In this document: positions 28,042 to 37,192 of the stretch, one piece after another
How the letters are laid out: the number at the start of each line of letters is the position of its first letter
Position numbering within the stretch: the stretch's first letter is position 1
Assembly (NCBI GenBank): GCA_014656495.1
Contig: BNCN01000002.1
Span: forward strand, 186,001-250,000
Length of the DNA stretch: 64,000 bases
Source of the DNA: Comamonas sp. KCTC 72670
GTDB lineage: Bacteria > Myxococcota > Myxococcia > Myxococcales > Myxococcaceae
Direction: 5' to 3'
The notes under the pieces: model-generated
Seen by the model: the letters and a program-made list of their open reading frames with translations, nothing else
Database searches by the model: none
What the model was told of the DNA's origin: nothing
Program-made: the position numbers and the translations under genes

Positions 28042-28656
28042 CTACTTCCGGGTGTTGAGGTACTGCTCCATGTAAGCGCGGGCCTGCGAAAGCTTGGCCT
28101 CCACGAAGCGGTCGTCCTCGTCCGGCTCCGGGGGCTTGGGCGGACCCGACTGGCTGGGTTCGTTTCCGAAGTCCACCGCGGCGGCCAGCAGGTTGCGCGC
28201 CGTGTTACCGCCGCCGAAGAGGCGGGCCAGCATGCCCGTCTCCACGTCCAGCCAGCGCGCCGCCTGCCGCAAGACGTCCAACACTTCACCTTCCACGGCC
28301 TTGGACGGGCGGCCCGGGCCGCTGACACACGCGCGGGCGTAGCTGTGCTCGCGGTCCACGAAGAGGCCCAGCGCGCGGTCCCGGAAGTCCTGCGCCAGCG
28401 CCTGACTCATGGCGTCCAGCTGCTCTTCCAGGAAGGGCTGTTCGGACTTGCGCGCCTTGCGTCCGGGGGCGGGGGGGAGCTCCAGCTCGACGGCGTGCCA
28501 GCCCGCGTCGGCCAGCCCCTCGGGCGGAGGCTCCACCCACTTTACCTCGGGCGTGGCGAGGTCCACCGCTTCGCAGACGCGCTTGAGCGTCTGCCGCAGG
28601 GCGGTGAGGTTTCCTTCGACGTCGGAGAGAAAGAGGAGCAGGCGGCGGTGGGACAA
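28042..28656 (-). CDS. Conserved hypothetical protein in acyl-CoA carboxylase operon
   Basis: This 204-residue protein (220 if it starts at the in-frame ATG 28704) is not one I recognise. I prefer TTG at 28656 because AGGAAAGGA lies about 9 bases upstream. It begins SHRRLLLFLSDVEGN, is soluble, mostly helical and acidic at the C-terminus (PPEPDEDDRFVEAKL), and has no signal peptide. It sits between pccB and accC in the same orientation, with a terminator-like hairpin separating it from pccB. It could be an accessory factor of the carboxylase, but only the position supports this. Confidence 0.72.
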   Translation of the reverse strand: MSHRRLLLFLSDVEGNLTALRQTLKRVCEAVDLATPEVKWVEPPPEGLADAGWHAVELELPPAPGRKARKSEQPFLEEQLDAMSQALAQDFRDRALGLFVDREHSYARACVSGPGRPSKAVEGEVLDVLRQAARWLDVETGMLARLFGGGNTARNLLAAAVDFGNEPSQSGPPKPPEPDEDDRFVEAKLSQARAYMEQYLNTRK

Positions 28657-28726
28657 AATGGTGATTCCTTTCCTGGCCCCTGTAAGCCCGTTCGTCACCT
28701 CCAAATTTCCCGAATCGCGCGTGCCT

Positions 28727-28759
28727 GCCTGCCCTCCGGACAGCAGAGAGCGGGCAGGC
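28727..28759. terminator. Hairpin downstream of pccB
   Basis: GCCTGCCC (28727-28734) and GGGCAGGC (28752-28759) form an 8-bp stem with a 17-base loop in the 119-bp gap after the pccB stop. It lacks a U tract, so it may attenuate rather than fully end transcription into the downstream carboxylase genes. Confidence 0.45.
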
Positions 28760-28775
28760 GCGGCCCGGAATCCCC

Positions 28776-30338
28776 TCAGAGGGGGATGTTGCCGTGCTTG
28801 CGGGGGAGGTTCTCCTGGCGCTTGTCCTTCAGCAGCTCCAGGGCGCGGATGAGCTTGGCGCGCGTCTCCTCGGGGCGGATGATTTCGTCGATGTAGCCCA
28901 GCTCGGCGGCCTTGAACGGGGTGGCGAACTTCTCGCGGTACTCGGCCGTCAGGCGGGTGCGCTCGGCGGCGGCGTCCTTCGCCTTGAGCAGCTCGTTGCG
29001 GAAGATGATGTTGACCGCGCCCTCGGGGCCCATGACGGCGATTTCGGCCGTGGGCCAGGCGAAGTTCATGTCCGCGCGGATGTGCTTGGACGCCATCACG
29101 TCATACGCGCCGCCGTAGGCCTTGCGGGTGATGACGGTGACCTTGGGCACGGTGGCCTCGGCGTAGGCGTACAGCAGCTTGGCGCCGTGGGTGATGATGC
29201 CGCCCCACTCCTGGTCGGTGCCGGGCAGGAACCCGGGCACGTCCACCAGCGTGACGAGCGGGATGTTGAAGCAGTCACAGAAGCGCACGAAGCGCGCGGC
29301 CTTGATGCTGGCGTCGATGTCCAGCACGCCGGCGAGCACCGCGGGCTGGTTGGCGACCACGCCCACGCTGCGGCCGTTCATGCGCGCGAAGCCGATGACG
29401 ATGTTCTTGGCGAAGTGCTCCTGCACCTCGAAGAAGTGCTTGTCGTCGACGACGGCCTTGATGACTTCCTTGATGTCGTAGGGTTTGTTGGGGTTGCTCG
29501 GGACAATCGTCTTGAGCGACTCCTCGGCGCGGAACGGGTCGTCCTCACACGGCTGGACGGGCGCCTCCTCCTGGTTGTTGGAGGGCAGGAAGGAGAGCAG
29601 CTCGCGCGTCATCACGATGGCGGCCTGCTCGTTCTCCGCGGCGAAGTGGGCCACGCCCGACTTCTGGTTGTGCGTGACGGCGCCGCCCAGCGCTTCCTTC
29701 GACACCTCCTCGTGCGTCACCGTCTTGATGACGTCCGGGCCGGTGATGAACATGTACGACGTGTCCTTCACCATCATGATGAAGTCGGTGATGGCCGGCG
29801 AGTACACCGCGCCGCCCGCGCACGGACCCATGATGAGCGAGATCTGCGGCACCACGCCGGAGGCCAGCGTGTTGCGCACGAAGATGTCCGCGTAGCCGGC
29901 GAGGCTCTCCACGCCCTCCTGGATGCGCGCGCCGCCCGAGTCGTTCAGGCCAATCACGGGCGCGCCCACGCGGGTGGCCAGGTCCATGATCTTGCAGATC
30001 TTCTGCGCGTAGGCGCCCGACAGCGAGCCGCCGAAGACGGTGAAGTCCTGGGCGAAGACGAAGATCTTGCGTCCTTCCACCGTGCCGTAGCCGGTGACGA
30101 CGCCGTCGCCCGGAATCTTCTTGTCGCCCATGCCGAACTCGCTCGAGCGATGGGTGACGAACTTGTCCAGCTCGCAGAACGAGCCGGGGTCGAGCAGCAG
30201 GTCGATGCGCTCGCGGGCCGTCAGCTTGCCGGCCTCGTGCTGCTTGGCGATGCGGTCGGCGCCGCCACCCAGCTCGGCCTGCTTCTCCATCTTCTCGAGA
30301 CGCGCGCGGAGGGGGTCCTTCTCGGGAGTCTGGTCCAT
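28776..30338 (-). CDS. pccB: Acyl-CoA carboxylase carboxyltransferase (propionyl-CoA carboxylase beta type)
   Basis: This 520-residue enzyme transfers the carboxyl group from biotin to an acyl-CoA. It has the two crotonase-like halves typical of PccB/MmdA: an N-half with [13 protein letters not shown] and [14 protein letters not shown], and a C-half with [29 protein letters not shown] and [19 protein letters not shown] and GGAYDVM are the oxyanion-hole regions. This pattern favours propionyl- or acetyl-CoA over methylcrotonyl-CoA, but the substrate is not certain. With accC and accB downstream it forms a complete three-part enzyme. In myxobacteria propionyl-CoA carboxylation links amino-acid breakdown to methylmalonyl-CoA. 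The coq4-like gene ends 10 bp upstream. Confidence 0.93.
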   Translation of the reverse strand: MDQTPEKDPLRARLEKMEKQAELGGGADRIAKQHEAGKLTARERIDLLLDPGSFCELDKFVTHRSSEFGMGDKKIPGDGVVTGYGTVEGRKIFVFAQDFTVFGGSLSGAYAQKICKIMDLATRVGAPVIGLNDSGGARIQEGVESLAGYADIFVRNTLASGVVPQISLIMGPCAGGAVYSPAITDFIMMVKDTSYMFITGPDVIKTVTHEEVSKEALGGAVTHNQKSGVAHFAAENEQAAIVMTRELLSFLPSNNQEEAPVQPCEDDPFRAEESLKTIVPSNPNKPYDIKEVIKAVVDDKHFFEVQEHFAKNIVIGFARMNGRSVGVVANQPAVLAGVLDIDASIKAARFVRFCDCFNIPLVTLVDVPGFLPGTDQEWGGIITHGAKLLYAYAEATVPKVTVITRKAYGGAYDVMASKHIRADMNFAWPTAEIAVMGPEGAVNIIFRNELLKAKDAAAERTRLTAEYREKFATPFKAAELGYIDEIIRPEETRAKLIRALELLKDKRQENLPRKHGNIPL

Positions 30339-30348
30339 GGGGCCGCGT

Positions 30349-31074
30349 CTAGCATGATTGGGGCGGGGACGCGCCCCCCGGATTCCGCGCGTCCATGGCG
30401 GGACGCATGGCGTCGTCAAGCGCGGCTTCCACCGCCGCCAGATTCAGGCCGTAGCGCCCCCGGACCTCCTCCAGCGGCGCCTCCCACATCCGCCGCCACG
30501 GCGCTCCAAAGAGGAGCTGGGCCCGCTGCCCCAGCAGCCACCCCCGGACGATGGCGCGCATGCGCACCTCGCGCTCGGAGAACGCATAGAGGAGGGTGTT
30601 CGTCAGCCCGCCGGCGAGCACCCCCAGCGCGAAGGGGCTGCCCACCTGGGCCAGGCTGAAGGCCTGGATGCCCAGCTCGCCCGCCACGTCCGTCGGGAAG
30701 CCGGTGAGGACGTGCCAGATGTCGTGGGACTCGAGCAGGTGCGCCCTGACGTACTCCTCGTCGGTGTGCGCCTCCAGGTAGGGCAGGGCGTGGGGATCCA
30801 GGTGGTTCACGTCCAGGTGGTGCGCGAAGGCATGTCCCAGGGTGTGCGGCGGCAGCGCGCGCAGCGTGGGCAGGTGGAGCATCCCCACGCGGGGCCGCTC
30901 GACGAAGGCCTGGGCGGCCGTGGCGTGGTGCATCAACCGCTCCACCAGCCGCCGCATCGCCACGGGGGGCGCGATGGCGGAGGCCAGACCCAGGACGTCC
31001 TGGAGTTTCGCCGGGTCCCTGACGGCCCGTGTCAAACGCCAGACAGTTCGCGCGGACGCGACGGGATTCCACAT
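30349..31074 (-). CDS. Coq4 family protein
   Basis: This 241-residue protein resembles Coq4, the ubiquinone-biosynthesis factor. The zinc-site signature is clear as [12 protein letters not shown] (HDxxH), preceded by [15 protein letters not shown] and followed by [10 protein letters not shown]. Eukaryotic and alphaproteobacterial Coq4 acts in C1 modification of the quinone ring. Myxobacteria are generally menaquinone users, so a ubiquinone role is doubtful and another quinone-like or lipid substrate is possible. Its stop lies 10 bp upstream of pccB, making it the first gene of the acyl-CoA carboxylase run. There is no signal peptide; the hydrophobic C-terminal half may bind membranes. Confidence 0.82.
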   Translation of the reverse strand: MWNPVASARTVWRLTRAVRDPAKLQDVLGLASAIAPPVAMRRLVERLMHHATAAQAFVERPRVGMLHLPTLRALPPHTLGHAFAHHLDVNHLDPHALPYLEAHTDEEYVRAHLLESHDIWHVLTGFPTDVAGELGIQAFSLAQVGSPFALGVLAGGLTNTLLYAFSEREVRMRAIVRGWLLGQRAQLLFGAPWRRMWEAPLEEVRGRYGLNLAAVEAALDDAMRPAMDARNPGGASPPQSC

Positions 31075-31296
31075 GGGAGGGGCCTCCAGCGGGGGACGCA
31101 GATGCCGCGGGGGCCAGCGTAGGCGGGTTGGGGCGGGAGCGGGGCCGGGTGCGCGGGCCCCTGCTCGGCGGCGGACATCTTCGGGGCCGGGACCGGGTGC
31201 ACTCAGGGGGCGGGCGGGCGACCGGGCCGTCCCCGGGCCCGTGCGCGACGCGTGGGTGGGATGGAATTTGAGGCGACCAGCTCAAGGAGGGGCGTC

Positions 31297-32454
31297 ATGC
31301 GTGCCGCGCGAGGTTCCTTTCAAATCGGTTCGTTCCGCGGCATTCCCATCCGCGTCCATTTCTCGTTGGTGATTGTGTTGCCGGTGCTGGCCTTCCTGTT
31401 CGGCGGGGCCTTCCGGCGCGCGGCGGAGGTGGCCGAGGTCCCCTCGGAGCGGCTGAGTGGCTCACCCGCGCTGTGGGGCCTGGCGGTGGCAGTGGGGCTG
31501 TTCGCGTCCGTGTTCGTCCACGAGCTGGCCCACACCGTGTACGCGCTGCGCCGGGGCGGGACGGTGCGCTCGATTACGTTGATGATGGTGGGCGGCGTGT
31601 CCGAGCTGACGGAGGCGCCGCCGCGTCCCCGGGACGAAGCGCTGATGGCCGCGGTGGGGCCGCTGACGAGCATCCTGCTGGCGGTCCTGCTGGGCGGCGC
31701 GACGTGGCTGCTCCAGGAGGCGGGCTCCTTCAACGCCCAGTTCGCGCTCTTCTACATGGCGAGCCTGAACCTGTTCCTGGGCGTGTTCAACCTGCTGCCC
31801 GCGTTCCCCATGGACGGCGGGCGCATTGTCCGCGCGTCGCTGACGGGGCGGCTGGGCGCCGTGCGCGCGACGCAGGTGGCGTCGCTGCTGGGGCGCGGCT
31901 TCGCGGTGCTCTTCGGGGTGTGGGCGGTGCTGTCGTTCAACCCGTTCCTGGCCGTCATCGCGTTCTTCATCTTCATGGGCGCGCAGGGCGAGGCGCAGCA
32001 GGTGCGGATGAAGGCGACGCTGGAGCGCGTGCCCGTGGCCGACCTGATGACGCCGCGCCGCGTGGGCGTCAGCGCGGGGGCGTCGCTGGAAGAGACACTG
32101 TGGGCGCTGCGTCGCGAGCGGCTGTTGCTGCTGCCGGTGACGGAGGGCGACAGGCCCGTGGGGCAGGTGGCGCTGGAGGTCGTGCGCAGCGTACCCGATG
32201 CGGAGCGGATGACGCGCACGGCGCGCGAGGTGATGCAGCCCGCGGTGGTCGTGCGTCTGGATGAGGACGGCTGGGTGGCCCTGCGGCGCATGGCGGAGGA
32301 GGAGGTGCCGCAGCTCGTCGTGGTGGAGCCGGATGGGACGCTGGCGGGGACGCTGGATGTGAATGACGTGCAGCGCGGCATGACGCTGTACCAGGCTCGC
32401 GAAGAGCGCCGGGGGCGGCGGGAGTCGAGGTGGCAGCAGGAGCGGCCGGCGTAG
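31297..32454 (+). CDS. Site-2 protease (M50) with C-terminal CBS domains
   Basis: This 385-residue membrane metalloprotease has the zinc motif VFVHELAHT in an N-terminal helix and the third ligand in LLPAFPMDGGRIV, so it should be active. The membrane part (about 15-225) is followed by a paired CBS region (about 240-370: PVADLMTPRRV and TAREVMQPAVVV), which often binds adenosine nucleotides. Such S2P-CBS proteins cleave substrates within the membrane, commonly anti-sigma factors. The start at 31297 is chosen because a perfect AAGGAGG (31284-31290) lies 6 bases upstream. No sigma or anti-sigma gene is adjacent. The gene is divergent from the coq4-like gene. Confidence 0.93.
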   Translation: MRAARGSFQIGSFRGIPIRVHFSLVIVLPVLAFLFGGAFRRAAEVAEVPSERLSGSPALWGLAVAVGLFASVFVHELAHTVYALRRGGTVRSITLMMVGGVSELTEAPPRPRDEALMAAVGPLTSILLAVLLGGATWLLQEAGSFNAQFALFYMASLNLFLGVFNLLPAFPMDGGRIVRASLTGRLGAVRATQVASLLGRGFAVLFGVWAVLSFNPFLAVIAFFIFMGAQGEAQQVRMKATLERVPVADLMTPRRVGVSAGASLEETLWALRRERLLLLPVTEGDRPVGQVALEVVRSVPDAERMTRTAREVMQPAVVVRLDEDGWVALRRMAEEEVPQLVVVEPDGTLAGTLDVNDVQRGMTLYQAREERRGRRESRWQQERPA

Positions 32455-32799
32455 GCGCGCGGGGCTCGCGCATTCCAGCCCGCCTCTCGGAGCACCCCGC
32501 TGGGAAGGGCCACCTCCGTGCCAGCGGACGACGAGGCCGCGCCGACAGCCTGCTGGCGGGGGCGCCTCGCAACCCGGCACGTCGAGTCTCCCTTTGCTCC
32601 ACCTACCTCGTGAGTTACATACACGGGGCATGGCGACGTCCGGGACAGGCGCTGACGCGGCAGGCGCACGGGGGGCTTCCGCGCCCACGCGCCCGTCCAC
32701 CGCGAGGTCTCCGTCCTCCGGGCCGTGCCAGGTGGGGGCATGGGCGGCCGGAGCAAAAGGAGGATGGCTCGCGAACGAAGCCCGTGTAGGCTGCTATTC
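32455..32799. other. 345-bp intergenic stretch with a weak promoter candidate
   Basis: No convincing gene lies here. On the plus strand TTGCTC (32594-32599), a 16-bp spacer and TACATA (32616-32621) form a weak sigma-70-like match that could drive the lipoprotein/DUSAM pair. The TTACATACAC segment is notably AT-rich for this genome. An in-frame ATG at 32725 could extend the lipoprotein gene leftward, but that extension lacks a signal-like sequence. Confidence 0.35.
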
Positions 32800-33231
32800 G
32801 TGGAAAACGAGCTATCCTCGCATGTCCGCCCGCTGCGTGGTCCCCTGGCCGCCGTCGCCCTGTCGGCGCTGGGGTGTAGCGGGAGCGCGCATTCCACCGC
32901 GTCGCAGCCGCCCGTGTATCTGGCTCAGTCGCAGTGCGGCCCCACGGATTCAACGGTGAGCTGCTGCGTGAAGACGCATCCGGCGACGCCCGAGCGCTGT
33001 GGGCTGACGGCCTCGGAGCTGCGCAAGTACCTGGCGCCGATGAAGGCCGCCGAGGCCGCGGCCGACGCCAGCGCGGACACCCTTCCTGAATGGAAGCAGG
33101 TGTGCATCGACGCCTATGCCCTGTGCCAGGAGCAGAAGTGGTCTGGCTCTTGTTACGACTGCTTCCGGTACTGCGAAGGCCAGCGTGAGTGGCCCGTGGA
33201 CAAGTGCCGCCGTGTCGGGAAGGGCGAGTAG
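32800..33231 (+). CDS. Small cysteine-rich putative lipoprotein
   Basis: With a GTG start at 32800 this is a 143-residue protein with a hydrophobic stretch and a lipobox-like ALGC (cysteine 26), so it is probably a lipoprotein; the box is not ideal because position -3 is alanine. An ATG at 32725 is the alternative start. The mature part has nine cysteines after the lipobox, grouped as SQCGPT, SCCVKTHP and CYDCFRYC near the C-terminus, and should be disulfide-bonded outside the cytoplasm. I do not recognise the domain. It lies 5 bp upstream of a DUSAM-domain gene, so the two form a pair. A toxin, sensor or surface role is possible, without direct evidence. Confidence 0.7.
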   Translation: MENELSSHVRPLRGPLAAVALSALGCSGSAHSTASQPPVYLAQSQCGPTDSTVSCCVKTHPATPERCGLTASELRKYLAPMKAAEAAADASADTLPEWKQVCIDAYALCQEQKWSGSCYDCFRYCEGQREWPVDKCRRVGKGE

Positions 33232-33236
33232 GGCGA

Positions 33237-33604
33237 TGGCCGAGTCGATTGATTGGGACCCGGTGCGTGAACTCGCGCGGCGCGTGGATGAAGGGGAGTC
33301 GCTGTCCTTGACGGCCGAGGTCCGCGGCTTGCTGCACCGCTCCGCACGGGAGGTGGGCATTCCCGATGAAGAGGCTCGGGCCGCCGTGTCCGGTGTCGCG
33401 ACGGCGACGGACCTGCTGCTGGAGACGCGCCGCCGTATTCGTGACGGCTCGCAGCGCCTCATGCGCGCGCTGACGGGCGCCCGGCGCCTCCGGGAGACGG
33501 GGGACATCGCGGGTGCGCGCGCGCTGCTGGAGGGGGTGCTCGCCGTGGAGCCGGTGCCGCTCTACCGGGAGCAGGCTGAGATGGCCCTCGACGACCTCGT
33601 GTGA
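33237..33604 (+). CDS. DUSAM domain-containing protein
   Basis: This 122-residue protein matches the DUSAM family, a paralogous family of unknown function found in Myxococcus relatives. The typical start (DWDPVRELARRVDEGESLSL) is followed by a helical region with GDIAGARALLEGVLAVEPVPLYREQAE, which resembles a single TPR-like hairpin. It is soluble, with no signal peptide. It begins 5 bp after the lipoprotein stop and is very likely co-translated. DUSAM genes are often multi-copy and sit next to secreted or variable proteins, which would fit an immunity or chaperone role, but that is speculation. Confidence 0.88.
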
Positions 33605-33650
33605 GGCGTGCGTTGCGCGCAGCGCTGCGTGCCCACGGGCAACACGGCAC

Positions 33651-35621
33651 TCAGGCCGCTTCCGCGCTCATGCCGTAGAAGTGCTGGCTCAGCTCCGCCT
33701 CGCTGTTGAAGCGCGGGTATTGGCCCTGCTTGAGCGACGCTGCATCCGGAAGCGCGTTGGCGTGGGTGCGTTCGAACATGTCCGCCAGGAACCGCGCATA
33801 GGCCTCTCGCGGCGGGACGCCCGGGTAGAAATGGTTCAACGCGAGCCCCACGATGTTGACCCGCAGCACCGTGGGCCCTTCTCCCGCGTCGCCCCACGAG
33901 ACGACCAGGTCGGTGAGCACCGTTTGTCTCGGCGGCGTGCCCGGCGGTCCGGCAAGGGGCAGCAGGCCCACGGCGATGGCCAGCACCTCGGTCATGGCGA
34001 GCGTCCGTCGCTGGCCCGTGGTGGCCTCGACACTCAGGGCCATGTCCGTCATTCCCACGATGCGGCAGGGGATGATGCGCGGCGGCGCGGGCGGAGTCTC
34101 CACGGCGGCCGTGGGCGCGGCATCGCGCCGCCTCCAGGCGTTCTCCTCCGCCAATCGCGCGACTTCCGCGTCGAGCTCCTGGACACGTCCCGCCAACGCG
34201 GCCGCTTCTCCCGTCAGCCGTGGCTTCGCCAGCGCCAGGTACTCCGCCGCCCGCTCGGGGTCCTGCGTGCGCGCCAGCCGCAGCTCCGCCGCGCGGATGA
34301 GCGCGCGCACCGCGATGGCTCCCGAACCCGAGCCCGCCACGCTGTACAGCGCCTCCGTCGTCTCCGAAGCACCTGGAGGCGCGTCCTCCGCATCCATCGC
34401 CTGCGCGAGCCGCCAGGCTGAGGCGGGCCGCACCGTGGCGACGGTGAACAGCGGGCCCAACGCCTCGATGGCGAACCACACCGCGTCCGTGGACGCGCGG
34501 CCCGCGAGCGTCAGGAGCCCGCGCTCCACCCGCGCCATGCCCGTCTCCGTCTCCCCGTTCTCCAGCTCCATGCGGCCCAGCGCGAGCAGCGCGTCCACCT
34601 GGTCCGGTTGGCTCTTGATCAGGCGCGTGAAGCCATCGCGCGCGGCGTCGAGGTCACCCCGGTCGAGCGCCGACTGGGCCTCCGCCAGCCGCGGGTCGGC
34701 CACCCAGCCGCCCTGCTTCGCCGCCAGCGCGGGCGCGACGACGCGCTCCTCCAGGCTCGTGATGCGCAGCAGCGATGCGCCCGCGAAGCCGAAGACGAAG
34801 CCGCCGATGTGCGCCATCACGGCCACGCCCGTGTTGTTGCCCCAGACGAGGTAGTTGAGCACCTCGTTGCCGAACCACAGGCCCGCCCAGAGCCAGCCCG
34901 GCACGGGGAAGGTGCCGCGAAAGATTTTCAGGAGCCAGACGAAGTAGCCGATGCGCACCCGCCGCTGGGCGAAGCGCAGGCAGAACGCGCCCATGCACGC
35001 GGCCACGGCGCCGGACGCGCCCACCATCAGCGCCTCGGAGGAGGTGTCGAGCGCGTAGTGGGCCACGCCCGCGAACAGGCCCCCCGCGAGGTAGAAGCCC
35101 GCGAAGAGCGGCCGTCCCCACGCGTCCTCGAGCAGCAGGCTCGCGATGTAGAAGAACAGCAGGTTCCCCAGCAGGTGCATCCACCCGAAGTGCAGGAACA
35201 TGTACGTCAGCCAGCCGGGCTGCACGAGCCCGCGCGCGGGGACGAGCGAGAGGCGCCACAACAGGCTCGACTCCTGGCTCGCGAGCAGCTCCTGACACCG
35301 CTCGTCCAGGGCCTGCTGGCGCTGGGCGACGTTGACGAAATCGGTGGGCGCTTCGATTCGCGCGCGCAGCCGGGTCACCAGCTTTCGGCCTCCCTCGGAG
35401 AGGAGTCGCTCGCCACAGGCGGGCGGGAACTCCAGGTCCGGGTGCACGAGCGACTGCTCCAGCATGGACCGCAGGTCGCCTTCGCCGACGCCCAGCGGTT
35501 CGGACGGAAACACCCAGGTGATGAAGAAGACGACGGCGCAGAGGGCCGCGATGGTGATGGAGACCCGAGGCAGCCTGTCCAGCTCGGTTTCATCCACCCC
35601 GAGGGGCAAGAACATCATCAT
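33651..35621 (-). CDS. Rhomboid intramembrane protease with TPR and C-terminal domains
   Basis: This 656-residue protein has a rhomboid core (about 20-310). The first helix is followed by a soluble insert (about 45-130). HFGWMHLLGNLLFFYIAS gives the HxxxN oxyanion motif, GASGAVAACMGA carries the catalytic serine and AHIGGFVFG the catalytic histidine, so proteolysis should be intact. The long C-terminal part begins with TPR-like repeats (about 330-420, ALDRGDLDAARDGFTRLI), followed by a coiled or linker region and an unrecognised domain with GMTDMALSVEATTGQRR. Bacterial rhomboids are usually 200-400 residues, so this is a large fusion. The true start among three adjacent methionines is uncertain. 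The upstream gene on the same strand ends 74 bp away. Confidence 0.9.
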   Translation of the reverse strand: MMMFLPLGVDETELDRLPRVSITIAALCAVVFFITWVFPSEPLGVGEGDLRSMLEQSLVHPDLEFPPACGERLLSEGGRKLVTRLRARIEAPTDFVNVAQRQQALDERCQELLASQESSLLWRLSLVPARGLVQPGWLTYMFLHFGWMHLLGNLLFFYIASLLLEDAWGRPLFAGFYLAGGLFAGVAHYALDTSSEALMVGASGAVAACMGAFCLRFAQRRVRIGYFVWLLKIFRGTFPVPGWLWAGLWFGNEVLNYLVWGNNTGVAVMAHIGGFVFGFAGASLLRITSLEERVVAPALAAKQGGWVADPRLAEAQSALDRGDLDAARDGFTRLIKSQPDQVDALLALGRMELENGETETGMARVERGLLTLAGRASTDAVWFAIEALGPLFTVATVRPASAWRLAQAMDAEDAPPGASETTEALYSVAGSGSGAIAVRALIRAAELRLARTQDPERAAEYLALAKPRLTGEAAALAGRVQELDAEVARLAEENAWRRRDAAPTAAVETPPAPPRIIPCRIVGMTDMALSVEATTGQRRTLAMTEVLAIAVGLLPLAGPPGTPPRQTVLTDLVVSWGDAGEGPTVLRVNIVGLALNHFYPGVPPREAYARFLADMFERTHANALPDAASLKQGQYPRFNSEAELSQHFYGMSAEAA

Positions 35622-35695
35622 GACTGGGTCCCCCTGTGCCGCGCGCCAAGGCCGTCACGCGGCGTGTCCCCGGCATATCACGGGGACGTCTTCGG

Positions 35696-37081
35696 CTACG
35701 GCGCGGGCAGCACCCAGTTCATCGAGACGCGGTGGCCTCCGCCGGGAGCGCTGTCCATCCACCCGGTGATGCGCTCACTGCGCGCCAGCAGGGGCCCCAG
35801 CTCGCTGCTGGCCGCGAAGAGGGCGGCCATCAGCTCGTCCGACAGGATGTCCGACAGGGAGATCTGCGACAGCCCTCGCGCCACCTTCTTGGGGTCCACG
35901 GCGAACTCCACCGCGCGCTCCTGCTTCGCGCTGGCGTCGGTCAGCGCCGCCACGGTGGCCTGCGTCACCGTCTCCTCGTTGCCGACGACCAGGTGCTTCC
36001 CCTGGAGCCGCACCAGCACGTTGCCGCCCTTGAGCGGGAGCAGCCAGCCGTCCTGCAAGACCTTCACGTCGGGCAGTTGGCTCAGCGGCGCCAGCGCGGA
36101 CCTCACCGCCGCCGCGTCCTTCACCTCGGCGGCCACGGCCTGACGCACCGCGAAGAAGCGGGTGGTCATCGAGCGCAACGAGCCGCGCACCTGCACGTGG
36201 TCCATGTTCACCAGCAGGTTGCCGGTGAGCTGCTTCGCCACGGCCTTCGCCATCGAATGCAGCGAGTCCTTCGGGCACGCGGTGCACAGGGCCTGGAGCA
36301 CGGAGCGCATCGTGTCCACCGTGTCCGTGACGCCCGCCGGTGAGACCGAGGCCCGCGAGAAGAGCAGCCCGTCCAGCTTCGCCGCCGCGTACGGGCTGGT
36401 GCCCTTCGCCTGGAAGGCGGGCAGCCGCAGCTTCGTCGTGACGCCCTCCGCCTGGAGTCCGTTGGCGGTGCCGTCCAGGCCCACCACCGTGGTGCCCGAC
36501 ACGACGTAGGCCACGCCCGGCAACTTGCCCAGCCGCGCGTCCGGCGCGGGCGTCTTGCCCACCAGCCGGACCGACTCCTTGAGCAGCGCGGCGCCACCAC
36601 GCTCGATGGCACCGAAGGCGCAGACCTCCTTGCCCTTCAGCGCGTAGCCCATGCTGCCCCCCATGTCGCGCTCGACATGCAGCGTGGTGACGCCTTGCCG
36701 CGTGGTGGGCTTGGCGTCGGTGCCTCCCGCGGCGGTGATGGCCGCGGCGGCCTTCTCCTGGAACACCTTGGCGTCCGACACGCGCATGCACGACACGCGA
36801 CCGTCCTCCCGCATGGACACGGTGGCCGGGCCGGACGGGTCCAGGCCCAGCTCGGACAGGGACTGGGGCCGCGTGGGGTCGATGACGAGGAAGGGGTGCA
36901 GCTCCGAGCGCCACGCCGCGGGGCGCAGCAGCGCCGCGTGCTGGCCCGCGCGCTCCATGAACGCGGCCAGGCCCGTCAGCGCGTCCACCTTCGGGACATG
37001 GACGAGCGTCTGCGCGGACGCGGCGGTACGGGGGGCGGGGGCCGCGGCCAGGGTGGCGGCCAGGACGAGCGAGGAGAGCAT
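35696..37081 (-). CDS. Secreted hypothetical protein
   Basis: This 461-residue protein begins with a clear signal peptide (MLSSLVLAATLAAAPAPRTAAS). The mature region has no transmembrane helix and no family I recognise. It contains several cysteines, among them LCTACPKDSL, and alternating beta-rich segments such as VTTKLRLPAF and VLVRLQGKHLVVGNEE. An outer-membrane-associated or periplasmic role is likely. The start at 37081 follows GGAGA; the ATG 12 codons upstream would place charged residues before the signal. It may be co-transcribed with the rhomboid gene 74 bp downstream, which could make it a processing target, but this is only proximity. Confidence 0.75.
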   Translation of the reverse strand: MLSSLVLAATLAAAPAPRTAASAQTLVHVPKVDALTGLAAFMERAGQHAALLRPAAWRSELHPFLVIDPTRPQSLSELGLDPSGPATVSMREDGRVSCMRVSDAKVFQEKAAAAITAAGGTDAKPTTRQGVTTLHVERDMGGSMGYALKGKEVCAFGAIERGGAALLKESVRLVGKTPAPDARLGKLPGVAYVVSGTTVVGLDGTANGLQAEGVTTKLRLPAFQAKGTSPYAAAKLDGLLFSRASVSPAGVTDTVDTMRSVLQALCTACPKDSLHSMAKAVAKQLTGNLLVNMDHVQVRGSLRSMTTRFFAVRQAVAAEVKDAAAVRSALAPLSQLPDVKVLQDGWLLPLKGGNVLVRLQGKHLVVGNEETVTQATVAALTDASAKQERAVEFAVDPKKVARGLSQISLSDILSDELMAALFAASSELGPLLARSERITGWMDSAPGGGHRVSMNWVLPAP

Positions 37082-37192
37082 GTCTCCGTGAGAACAGCCG
37101 GGCTCCCACGCTGTCAAGGAGGACGCGGCGGGAGCCGCTCCGTGGCGGAGGCGCCGGTCCTCACGAGGGTGCCTGCCCGCCAGGCACGCGGC

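Noticed and set aside
28727-28759. Hairpin after pccB as proof of operon end
   Set aside because: The stem lacks a U tract and the next gene follows in the same direction, so it does not establish a transcript end.
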